A stretch of 64,000 nt of DNA from CAUUCF01 sp963543695 (lineage in GTDB: Bacteria > Pseudomonadota > Gammaproteobacteria > UBA9339), in NCBI GenBank assembly GCA_963543695.1, contig CAUUCF010000003.1:10438-74437 (forward strand), in the 5' to 3' direction. Below are positions 56,553 to 64,000 of this stretch, piece after piece. Each line of letters opens with the position of its first letter. Positions within the stretch are counted from its first letter, which is position 1. The notes under the pieces were generated by a model. It saw only the letters and a list, made by a program, of their open reading frames with translations, ran no database searches and was not told the origin of the DNA. The position numbers and the translations under genes are program-made.

Positions 56553-57658
56553 CGGTTATTTTATGGTTGAATTTTGTTTGTCTAATTCTGCTTTTAATCG
56601 TTGTGCTTTGGGGATTTAAATATCGTCAAACGGAAAAATGGCGTGATTTGTCGCAAGAACAATACGAAAATTTTAAGCACTATCAAATCGATAATTTAAA
56701 GCTTTTTAATAATCACGTCCAACAAGAAATAACGGGTGTAAGGCAACAGTTGTTTGATTTATTAAATGGTTACGTTACACAAATTGCGGGTAAAATGGAT
56801 CTTTTCAACCGTCAAGTGGAATTGCGTTTTGGGGAAATTACTAAAGAGGTAAATCAGCAATTAAGTCAAGGTTACGAAAAAAACCAAAATTTATTCGGAG
56901 AAGTAATTAAACGTTTATCTTTAATTGACCACACTCAAGAGCAGTTAGGTAATTTAGGAGGACAAATTCAAGGTTTGCAAGATATTTTAAGCGATAAGCG
57001 AGCTAGAGGAGCTTTTGGAGAAACGCAGTTGCATTTATTACTACAAGAGACGATGGCGGAATCTCAATATCAATTACAATATACATTAAGTAATGGTACT
57101 AGGGTAGATTGTTTTTTAAAGTTACCAAACGCGATGGGGAACATCGCAATCGATTCGAAATTCCCTTTAGAAAGTTATCGTAAGAAATATGCTCCTGCTT
57201 TATCAGAGAAAGAACGTTTAATTTTTGAAAATCAATTTAAATTAGACATCAAGAAACATATTCAAGATATTGCTGAAAAATATATTATTCCAGGAGAAAC
57301 GGCAGAAGGCGCAATTATGTTTTTGCCGGCAGAATCTGTTTTTGCTGAAATACATAATCATTTTCCAGAATTGGTTAGTTTAGCTTACCAAAAGAAAGTA
57401 TGGATGGTTTCTCCAGCGACTTTAATGGCTTTATTATTAACCGTTAGTGCTTTAATTAAAGACGCCAAAACTTATCAACATGCAGAACAGATTAAAATAC
57501 AACTAGCTAGTTTATCTAAAGAATTTGTCCGTTTTCAGGAGCGGATTGAAAATTTTGCTAAACATTATCGTTTAGCAGAAGAAGGATTGAACCAGATTCT
57601 TTTAACGACGAATAAAATAGTAAAACATTTTCAACAAATTGTTAATTCTGAAAAATAA
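56549..57658 (+). CDS. rmuC: RmuC-family DNA recombination protein
   Basis: A 369-residue protein: an N-terminal membrane helix (about 5-23), coiled coil (about 30-145), then the nuclease-like RmuC domain (RGAFGETQLHLLLQE, AIDSKFPLESYRK and MVSPATLMALLLTVSAL). E. coli RmuC limits inversions at short repeats. It overlaps the purB stop by 4 bp. Confidence 0.92.
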   Translation: MTVILWLNFVCLILLLIVVLWGFKYRQTEKWRDLSQEQYENFKHYQIDNLKLFNNHVQQEITGVRQQLFDLLNGYVTQIAGKMDLFNRQVELRFGEITKEVNQQLSQGYEKNQNLFGEVIKRLSLIDHTQEQLGNLGGQIQGLQDILSDKRARGAFGETQLHLLLQETMAESQYQLQYTLSNGTRVDCFLKLPNAMGNIAIDSKFPLESYRKKYAPALSEKERLIFENQFKLDIKKHIQDIAEKYIIPGETAEGAIMFLPAESVFAEIHNHFPELVSLAYQKKVWMVSPATLMALLLTVSALIKDAKTYQHAEQIKIQLASLSKEFVRFQERIENFAKHYRLAEEGLNQILLTTNKIVKHFQQIVNSEK

Positions 57659-57718
57659 AAATTATTGTCGGTATAATATTAATTATGTATTTTTAATTAA
57701 ATAGTATATAATTTTTTC

Positions 57719-58504
57719 ATGAAGGAAAATCATTACGGCTTACTTAATGGCTTTTATAACCGATTAAATTTTTTATTACCTAAACGACCTTTATTACGTT
57801 ATTTAATTTACGTGTTATGTCTATTGTTTGTGGTTGCTTTAATTGCGATATTTAAGGTTTGGGGTAAGATGGAGATTCAATCACTGATCATGCCTCGATG
57901 TTCTTGGTTTTTACCGTTAACGGGAGCTGGTGTTTTTACAATGCTGATTTATCCGTTATTATTAGTTAGGGCTTATGTAATTCTATCAAGCTATGAAGGT
58001 GAAAAATTTCGGGTAGCTGATTCGTTTTTTCAATGGTTGCAAAAAACTATGCTTTTTGTATTGGAATATATGTTGATTGTCTCGATCTTATTGTTACCAA
58101 TTTTATTGTTGTCTTTAGGTTTTCGATATTTAATGCAGATTACTGTAAATGGTGGATGGAAATATATTTATTGGGGATTTGGTTCAATTGTAGGGTTAAG
58201 TAGCTTATTTTTTATCGTTATCATGGTTAATTTATTAGTGCCTATTACTTTATTTGAATCTTGTTCGGTCGTAGGGAAAATAAAATTACTGTTTAAATTA
58301 ATGAATTTACATAAGATTAAATTGATCTTAATTTTTCTGTTTTACGAATGGTTATTAATAGCTTGTAAATTAGTGACCGTTTTTTTCTTTTTTCCCATGT
58401 TTATATTAATCATCTTTACTCCGGCGTTTATGTTTACGGTATATAAAAATTTACGTAGGGAATTAATGGAGCAACAAAAGCATGAAAAAATGGTACTTAA
58501 GTGA
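57719..58504 (+). CDS. Multi-pass membrane protein, tandem paralogue 1
   Basis: A 261-residue protein with five or six hydrophobic segments. It carries the family marks: an N-terminal basic block (FYNRLNFLLPKRPLLRYLIY), a middle segment GKIKLLFKLMNLHKIKLILI, and the end TPAFMFTVYKNLRRELMEQQ. No known domain was recognised. It is the first of four consecutive copies and the closest relative of the decayed copy at 59.65 kb. The topology suggests cytosolic basic loops and termini. Function unknown. Confidence 0.8.
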   Translation: MKENHYGLLNGFYNRLNFLLPKRPLLRYLIYVLCLLFVVALIAIFKVWGKMEIQSLIMPRCSWFLPLTGAGVFTMLIYPLLLVRAYVILSSYEGEKFRVADSFFQWLQKTMLFVLEYMLIVSILLLPILLLSLGFRYLMQITVNGGWKYIYWGFGSIVGLSSLFFIVIMVNLLVPITLFESCSVVGKIKLLFKLMNLHKIKLILIFLFYEWLLIACKLVTVFFFFPMFILIIFTPAFMFTVYKNLRRELMEQQKHEKMVLK

Positions 58505-58550
58505 TGGTTTAGTTGTACTAAACAATTAATGTTTATGAATTTAATTTTGC

Positions 58551-58578
58551 AGGAGAGTAAATAAAGGAGAGTAAATAA
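58551..58578 (+). repeat. Duplicated ribosome-binding-site segment
   Basis: The 14-bp unit AGGAGAGTAAATAA occurs twice in tandem just before the ATG of paralogue 2, so two AGGAG sites precede one start codon, the nearer one about 12 bp from it. Confidence 0.85.
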
Positions 58579-58580
58579 AT

Positions 58581-59345
58581 ATGAAAAAATATAAGTTGTT
58601 TGATCGTTTTACCGATCGGGTGAAGTTGCTGTTACCGAAAAACCGTTGGTTGCGTTATTTGTATGGTTTTTCTTTATTAGTTACTTTGCTTGGGCCTGTT
58701 GTTATTGCAACAGTATTGGTAAAAGAGATAGATATAATAGCCTTCTTAAAGGGAAATCGGGGTTTTTTCTTTACGTTAGTGATAGGTTGGGTACTATTAG
58801 GATTAGTTTATCCCTTGGTATTTGCGGAATTATCCGTGAAATTATGGAATGCTAGTGGACATCAACGTATTAAATTTGATGCATGGTTAGAAAAAGTAAT
58901 ACACATTGTTAAGTTTATTTTAAGTTATTTAGGGCATATTTTAATTTTATGTACGCCAATAGCGTTATTTGGTTTCTTATTCTTTTTATTAGGTAAAATG
59001 CATTCGATCTTTGCGTTGCTGTTTATGTTGTGTTTCATATTAGCTTGTTCGTTTGTTATAATATTACCTTTAAATTTATTATTAACCGTTGATTTATTAT
59101 CTTCAGGTTCTTTTTTTGCTAGATTAAAGTTATTTTTCCAGCTGTTTAATTTACATAAATTTAAATTGATGTTAATTTTTTTTGGATACTTTATTCTTTT
59201 ATACGTAATGAAGGTTGTTTCAGTATATTTTTTATTTCCATTTTTAATACTAATGATTTTTGTCCCGGCTTTTATGGTCACAATTTATGAAAATTTATGT
59301 ACTGAATTGATTGACAAGCAAAAGAACCAACCAATTAACGAATAA
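58581..59345 (+). CDS. Multi-pass membrane protein, tandem paralogue 2
   Basis: A 254-residue paralogue. The N terminus is KYKLFDRFTDRVKLLLPKNR with WLRYLY, almost the same as paralogue 4. The signature is FFARLKLFFQLFNLHKFKLM, and the end is VPAFMVTIYENLCTELIDKQ. Six hydrophobic stretches alternate with short polar loops. Conservation is high at the two ends and in the central basic loop and low in the helices, so those parts probably bind a shared partner. Confidence 0.8.
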   Translation: MKKYKLFDRFTDRVKLLLPKNRWLRYLYGFSLLVTLLGPVVIATVLVKEIDIIAFLKGNRGFFFTLVIGWVLLGLVYPLVFAELSVKLWNASGHQRIKFDAWLEKVIHIVKFILSYLGHILILCTPIALFGFLFFLLGKMHSIFALLFMLCFILACSFVIILPLNLLLTVDLLSSGSFFARLKLFFQLFNLHKFKLMLIFFGYFILLYVMKVVSVYFLFPFLILMIFVPAFMVTIYENLCTELIDKQKNQPINE

Positions 59346-59644
59346 AAAATTCGTGGTTAGCTACGAGATACACCTTGAAAATTTTGTAAGTGACTGAACT
59401 AGTAAGGGTATTAGTAATACGACACTTACTAGTGATTTACCTCAGTTTGTTATGAGGTTTACTGCGGTTATAACACTAGTCAACGATAAACGGTAACCGT
59501 CGATAAGAGGTTATTAACGTAAAACGGATCTTTTAAGACATTAGCTTATGCCATATCATTTTATCTAACTGAGCATTAATCGTGATGAGGGTTTACTGAT
59601 TAATCCCGATAGGTTTTATTCGCATCTATTTCAGCATGGAGTAA

Positions 59645-59830
59645 AACAAAACGTTTTTAAATTAATAAATTTAGATAAAATTAAGTAGATATTAGTTTTT
59701 TATTTATGAGTGGTTATTAATAACTTGTAAACTAGTTACTGTTTTTTGTGTTTCCGATGTTGATTTTGGTAATTTTTAGTCAGGTCTTCGTCTTTACGGG
59801 GACAAAAATTTACGCTGAAAATTAAGGAAT
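59645..59830 (+). pseudogene. Decayed copy of the membrane-protein family
   Basis: The translated sequence reads FKLINLDKIK, stop, ILVFYL, then in another frame YEWLLITCKLVTVF, and finally DKNLR. This follows the C-terminal third of paralogue 1 (FKLMNLHKIKLILIF, YEWLLIACKLVTVF, YKNLRREL) with stops and frameshifts. The sequence from 59346 to 59644 shows nothing recognisable and is probably the eroded 5' part. Confidence 0.75.
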
Positions 59831-59914
59831 AAACTTTTATTAACTAAGAATTAAAAGTCAGTTATTATTTGGTAGTTTAGTATGATACAATTGTTCGATC
59901 AGCGTGCTAAATAA

Positions 59915-60679
59915 ATGAAAATGAAAAAAAATAAATTATTTAATCTATTGTTCGGTCGAGTGAAATTTCTTTTACCGAAGAATAACGGTTTACGCTATTT
60001 ATGTTATTTCTTATCGGTAGCGTCTTCAACGAGTATTTTTATTTTGATGTATATGTATAACGAGGAAAAGAATATAGATCTTTTTTATGCGGTGGCTAGT
60101 GTTGTAGCGTCGTTTTTACAGCTTGTTTATCCGTTATTGTTAGTTAGATCGTGTATTCGTGTTTATAAATATGGTGACCGTAACAGTTTTGTGGCTAATT
60201 CATTTTTTAAGCTATTAATACGTACGCTTATTTGCGTGATAGCTTGTTGGGGACACGTTTTAATGTTGTTGTTCATTTTATACGTGCCAGGGGCATTGAT
60301 ATTTTTTTTACAAGATTTGATGGTAAAATTCACCGGGATTATTTATTTTGATTTTTTATTTGTATTATACGCCATATTAGCGATCTTTTTAAGCGTATCG
60401 GCCTTTGGTATTTTTATCGCTATTAATTTATTTTATAAAGCTTCTTATTTTGCTAAGTTTAAATTATTTTTTCAATTATTTAATTTACATAAATTTAAAT
60501 TATTCTTAATTTTTATTTTGTGCGGGATTTTATTTTTATTTGCGTATATTAATACAGTTTTATCTTTATTTTCGATCATCATCCTAGTTACTTTGATTCC
60601 GGCATTAATAGTGACTCTTTATAAGAATTTACGTGCTGAACTGGATGAAAAGCAAAATCAATTAATTAGCGGAAAATAA
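59915..60679 (+). CDS. Multi-pass membrane protein, tandem paralogue 3
   Basis: A 254-residue paralogue beginning MKMKKNKLFNLLFGRVKFLL and ending LIPALIVTLYKNLRAELDEK. It keeps the core YFAKFKLFFQLFNLHKFKLF. A second ATG two codons in is an alternative start. The helices differ from the other copies, which points to old duplication followed by divergence. Confidence 0.78.
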   Translation: MKMKKNKLFNLLFGRVKFLLPKNNGLRYLCYFLSVASSTSIFILMYMYNEEKNIDLFYAVASVVASFLQLVYPLLLVRSCIRVYKYGDRNSFVANSFFKLLIRTLICVIACWGHVLMLLFILYVPGALIFFLQDLMVKFTGIIYFDFLFVLYAILAIFLSVSAFGIFIAINLFYKASYFAKFKLFFQLFNLHKFKLFLIFILCGILFLFAYINTVLSLFSIIILVTLIPALIVTLYKNLRAELDEKQNQLISGK

Positions 60680-60710
60680 AAATTTTAATCTTTTTTGAGG
60701 AACAACGTAG

Positions 60711-61487
60711 ATGGATACAAAAAAATATAAATTATTTGACCAGTTTACGCATCGGGTAAAAGTTTTACTGCCTGAGAATCGATGGTTGCGTTATTTATAC
60801 TGTTTTTTACTATTAATATCATTTTTCAGTGTTTGTTTGATTGATAAGATGCCAACGTTAATAAAAGTATATGATGAAAAACCTTATTTATTATTATTGC
60901 CTTTAGTATCAGGTCTAGCTCAATTTTTTTTATTTATTAGATCATGCATGAAATTATGGTCTTATGAAAATAGAAAAAACATTCGGTTAAATTTGTTAGT
61001 CAGAAGTTTAGTTTTGATTGTTTGCAAGTTAATTACTGGGATAATCCTATTAATAATTAGTATTTTATTATTGGCATTAGGTGGAATGTTATTAGGCATC
61101 ATTAGCATGTTTTCGGTAGTGGATTTTACCTGGCTTGGTATCGTGTGCGTATCTTTAATGGGGTTATGTTTTTTATTAGGATTACAGATTATTTTACAGT
61201 TATTTGTACCTATTCATTTATTTTATCATCGTTCTTTTATAGCTAAGATTAAGCTTGTTTTTCAAATGGTAAACTTACATAAATTTAAATTAAGTTTAAT
61301 TATTATTTTTTACAATGTTTTTTTATTATTCTCTTTCGTAATGATGTTATGCTTTATCTTCCCGATGCTGCTGATGATAAGTATTGCTCCTGCTTTTATC
61401 GTCACGATATATGTCAATTTATATAAAGAGCTGATGTACAAGCGACGTCAACAGATCAGAAGGAATTTAAAAATAGTGACACACTAA
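60711..61487 (+). CDS. Multi-pass membrane protein, tandem paralogue 4
   Basis: A 258-residue paralogue beginning DTKKYKLFDQFTHRVKVLLP with ENRWLRYLY, nearest to paralogue 2. Its core is FIAKIKLVFQMVNLHKFKLS and the end is IAPAFIVTIYVNLYKELMYK followed by a basic tail. A GAGGAAC site precedes the ATG. It is 31 bp after paralogue 3, so these two are likely co-transcribed. Confidence 0.8.
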   Translation: MDTKKYKLFDQFTHRVKVLLPENRWLRYLYCFLLLISFFSVCLIDKMPTLIKVYDEKPYLLLLPLVSGLAQFFLFIRSCMKLWSYENRKNIRLNLLVRSLVLIVCKLITGIILLIISILLLALGGMLLGIISMFSVVDFTWLGIVCVSLMGLCFLLGLQIILQLFVPIHLFYHRSFIAKIKLVFQMVNLHKFKLSLIIIFYNVFLLFSFVMMLCFIFPMLLMISIAPAFIVTIYVNLYKELMYKRRQQIRRNLKIVTH

Positions 61488-62081
61488 AATCATTACCATT
61501 TTTACTGAGGGAAGAAAAGCGTACGGATAATAAGTGTGCAGGCCATTGCGTTGTTTAGAGCGTTATTTGACCTTTTGTGTATTCAATTAGTAAAAAAGAT
61601 GCTTTATTTAACTGGAGAGGACCGTTTCTTGATTTAGTTTTTTATTAATATTTTGAATCGCTGTTTATGCATTATCCAAAAGTTGCTTTCATCTATCTTT
61701 TAGTTGTAGCTTCTAAAAAAAGTTTCTGGTTCCTAACGTTGTTTTCATGCTACCCGATTAATACGGGTGATCGAATATTTCTTCTTTGTTAAATTCACTG
61801 CTTCGACTAGTTTCGTTTTGATTGAGTAAATGACCGTTTTCGGCGGTTACTTGCATTTGTTTCGCGTTTGCTCCATCTAACCCGGTAATTATCGGAGGCA
61901 AACCCCTACTTGATTACGATGTTACCGGATACGCTAAATTTCCCTTAACTTCTAGTTAAACTATTGAACAACCGTTTTTAAGTTACTTTTCTTGCATTAT
62001 TAATATTAACGTTGCCTTTTCATAATCTTTTTATCGTTATTTTTATTAGATTAATTTATATTAAAATTAAATGGATCTTTT
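61488..62081. other. Non-coding or fully eroded region
   Basis: About 590 bp after the last membrane protein. No frame on either strand is open long enough or protein-like enough to call, and there is no tRNA, repeat array or insertion-sequence end that I recognise. It adjoins visibly decayed genes, so eroded coding DNA is the simplest reading. Confidence 0.4.
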
Positions 62082-62500
62082 TTATTTTCCGTTATTAAAA
62101 TAAATGATGACCGTTTTACCGTCAGTGATTTTATTATACGGTTCAAAATTACTAGGTAAAAAATCTAGAAACGTATTGATAATATTTCAATTTTAACGGA
62201 TTAATTTCCCATTCACCATCCGGTACTTCTACCGTCTGTTTTAAAAATTACTTAGGTTTCCATCGAATAACAATAACGTTTTATTAAAATAATCGGCATC
62301 TACATCACATTATCATGACACATACCAACGTTGCATCAAGCGCTTGATTTTTCCAAACAAACATGTGCTAATATTTTATAAAAAGGACACAATAATTAAA
62401 TTATAGTTGATTGCATATCCCGTTTTTACTTTAAATTCAGATGCAAGCACAAAGCTTAATAGTGACTTTAATTTGAAACGCTCTGATTTAATTTTTCTTT
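62082..62500 (-). pseudogene. Decayed minus-strand gene, unknown family
   Basis: Fragments in shifting frames read like protein: KIKSERFKLKSLLSFVLASE upstream, then KQTVEVPDGEWEINPLKLKY ending YQYVSRFF, then after a one-base shift in a T run PSNFEPYNKITDGKTVIIYF with NNGK and a TAA stop (62082-62084). Several stops and shifts lie between them. The family is not recognised. Confidence 0.5.
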
Positions 62501-62517
62501 CAACCCTTTAGCCAATC

Positions 62518-62958
62518 ATTCGTCTTACGAATTCATTGTCGGTTGGTATAAACAAATCTCGTCAACGTAGAACTTTTAATTACCATGTTTTCTTCAAATT
62601 ACGCCGCAATCTTTCTTCAAATAATTATTTGGATTGTTTGTTGACCGACAAGCTAAAAAGATAGCGAAATTTCCAAGAAAAACTTTCCGTAATTATTCAA
62701 TTACCATTGCTACAATCTTACCGCGTATTAGTTATTTATTTTGATCCTGATTTTTCTGAAGAACTGAATATCTATTTTGAAAATCGTGCGGCTTTAGTTC
62801 TATTAAGAAATTTCTTGAGATTCGGCATTGATCATTACGTTAGTAAAAGCTTATCATATAAGCATCGTTATTCCTCTTTAAACTCTGTTGCCCATTATTT
62901 TTGGCGTGCAATTTTCATTTTTCTAAAGTTTTCCTCTTTGCTGTTTAAAAAGAAATAA
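62518..62958 (+). pseudogene. Possible decayed plus-strand gene
   Basis: One plus-strand frame is open from 62518 to 62958 except for a TAG at 62662-62664. It reads IRLTNSLSVGINKSRQRRTF early and RVLVIYFDPDFSEELNIYF after the stop, ending in a basic KFSSLLFKKK. There is no ATG or ribosome-binding site; the post-stop part alone would need a TTG start at 62707. It is probably a remnant, though chance openness cannot be excluded. Confidence 0.35.
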
Positions 62959-63125
62959 TATAAATAATGTTTAAACGATATTATTTATCAAAAAATTTTT
63001 ACCGTTAAATTAGATTTTTTTAAATTAGGATTTTAATTAGTCAGTTAATTTACTTCATAAAAAAACACCCATTTAATGGATGTTTTTTATTGCTATCTTG
63101 CAAATTGATTGTACTACAACAATCA

Positions 63126-63308
63126 TTAGATTTCTTCACGACCAGATTTAGATAAATCTTGATTCCCTTCGAAATATCTAATTAACCCATCTACAGCTAA
63201 TGTAACCCCTATTCCTATTCCAATAGATATAGCAAATACTATACAATCATATTCTGTATATATACCTCTGTTTACAGCACTAAGCTCTTGTTGATTTAAA
63301 ATCTTCAT
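63126..63308 (-). CDS. Small peptide with double-glycine-type leader (variant RG)
   Basis: A 60-residue peptide. The first 13 residues, MKILNQQELSAVN, are nearly identical to the leader of the next gene (MKILNQQELSSVN). The cleavage-site pair is RG here instead of GG. The rest has an acidic start (IYTEYD), one hydrophobic Gly/Ile/Val-rich segment (about 22-43) and a charged tail ending KSGREEI. This is the layout of class II bacteriocin or microcin precursors exported by peptidase-containing ABC transporters. None is seen in the window. With RG at the site processing may fail. Confidence 0.7.
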   Translation of the reverse strand: MKILNQQELSAVNRGIYTEYDCIVFAISIGIGIGVTLAVDGLIRYFEGNQDLSKSGREEI

Positions 63309-63456
63309 ATATTTTCTTAATAATTAACATTATCTATTTTTTTGTATTAGAACCACCATAAGTCTTAAAAATTATTAAATTCATTAACTTGAACTGATGA
63401 TTCTAATTCTGATAACCTGATAGCGTTATTTAATGCTATTCTCCAGTTAATAAACG

Positions 63457-63777
63457 CTAATTCAACATTTGAGTAACTTGATTCATTTGTCGATTAACAC
63501 TTCCAAGAGTACGATCCATATCGGTATGAAGGTTACCCATACGGTTCATCTGTTCATTAATGAGATTAATACGGGTATAAACGCCATTTATACGGTTATC
63601 AACGGAACGTATATTTTCATCAATGCTATTCATACGTGGATTAAGGTTATCAATCTGCGCTCTTCTACGTGTAAAAAAATGTACTAAAAACGCAGTTGTC
63701 GCCATTCCAGCACAATAAGCTATAAAGCCAATGCCTCCGTTTACAGAACTAAGTTCTTGTTGATTTAAAATTTTCAT
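63457..63777 (-). CDS. Peptide with double-glycine leader and coiled-coil tail
   Basis: A 106-residue protein with leader MKILNQQELSSVNGG, a proper double-glycine site. A short hydrophobic segment (GFIAYCAGMATTAFLVHFF, about 16-34) and RRR follow, then about 65 residues of heptad-like repeats rich in N, R, M and I (for example RINGVYTRINLINEQMNRMG). The frame ends at MLN. A neighbouring frame continues for over 30 codons (VELAFINWRIALNNAIRLSE) to a stop at 63365, so a frameshift may have removed a longer tail. Confidence 0.72.
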   Translation of the reverse strand: MKILNQQELSSVNGGIGFIAYCAGMATTAFLVHFFTRRRAQIDNLNPRMNSIDENIRSVDNRINGVYTRINLINEQMNRMGNLHTDMDRTLGSVNRQMNQVTQMLN

Positions 63778-63882
63778 GACTATTTCTATAATTAACGAAA
63801 TACATATATTATATATTTTGTTAAAAAAATATTAAAAAATAATCATTTTTTTAATAACGTTAAATTGATGTTTCGTAAAAAA

Positions 63883-64000
63883 CTACCATAAATATTCTAC
63901 TTCTCCATGTTTTACTATTTCCCAAATCCCAACGTCTATCCAATCTAACGAAACTTTAGTTGTTAATTGTGCTACGATTACGTCTTGATCCGTTACTATC
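63883..64000 (-). CDS. 3' end of an unidentified gene (partial)
   Basis: A minus-strand frame open from the window edge to a TAG at 63883-63885. It reads VTDQDVIVAQLTTKVSLDW then DVGIWEIVKHGEVEYLW. The composition is protein-like, but 38 residues are too few to name. It lies upstream of the double-glycine peptide genes in the same direction and could be part of the same locus. Confidence 0.5.
   Translation of the reverse strand, partial: IVTDQDVIVAQLTTKVSLDWIDVGIWEIVKHGEVEYLW

Noticed and set aside
58925..59281. Minus-strand reading frame of 118 codons inside membrane paralogue 2
   Set aside because: It is Lys/Asn-rich low-complexity sequence, the expected shadow of a hydrophobic AT-rich gene.
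63457..63777. CRISPR-like array in the ATACGGTTATCA-like repeats
   Set aside because: The repeats are short, imperfect and in coding frame with heptad-like spacing; they encode a coiled coil and there are no spacers.

Overview
The window is an AT-rich chromosome segment (about one third G+C by eye) from a gammaproteobacterium. The evidence is gene order as well as gene content: rpmH-rnpA-yidD-yidC-mnmE, a bamC-like lipoprotein gene followed by dapA, a rhodanese gene beside secB, dut-algC, tig-clpP, and metY(tRNA-fMet)-rimP-nusA-infB. An IcmH/DotU-IcmF gene pair, a capsule cluster, many gene remnants and compact overlapping operons fit a host-associated, partly reduced genome. I cannot name the species; Legionellales-like or another host-adapted gamma lineage are both possible.

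Left part (1-31 kb, nearly all on the minus strand). It starts with tsaC and the mnmE/yidC/rnpA/rpmH block. Next come a capsule-type glycosyltransferase, radA, rlpA, guaC, dapD, dapA and a 54-residue lipoprotein that looks like only the N-terminal lasso of BamC. At 10.6-17.5 kb lies a capsule or teichoic-acid-like cluster: a Bcs1-type CDP-ribitol synthase fusion, two polyol-phosphate transferase-like genes, a family 2 glycosyltransferase and a HAD/transferase gene. Two of these genes are frameshifted. Then come tmRNA, secB, an L,D-transpeptidase-like gene and a pyruvate formate-lyase locus in which the enzyme is split into a 695-residue catalytic chain and a separate 79-residue glycyl-radical chain. 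coaE, a D,D-carboxypeptidase, dksA, clpP, tig, sodB and a cation transporter of foreign-looking composition follow.

Centre (31-45 kb). dut, algC, tRNA-His, tRNA-Arg, miaB and udp precede a short operon of an unknown gene, a Fis-like regulator, icmH/dotU and icmF. The gap between icmF and dnaN (40.22-40.48 kb) holds DnaA boxes and coincides with the switch from C-rich to G-rich on the plus strand, so it is very probably the replication origin, although dnaA is not beside it. dnaN, recF, tolQ, tolR, marC and an autotransporter-like beta-barrel gene follow.

Right part (45-64 kb). Two large proteins of unknown function share a helical repeat. They are followed by the metY-rimP-nusA-infB operon, purB and rmuC, and then by a tandem family of four multi-pass membrane proteins with one decayed copy among them and a fifth, distant member at 19.7 kb. 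The last 2.5 kb holds decayed coding DNA and two small genes with the same double-glycine-type leader peptide, the strongest hint of an undescribed secreted-peptide system, which probably continues past the window edge.
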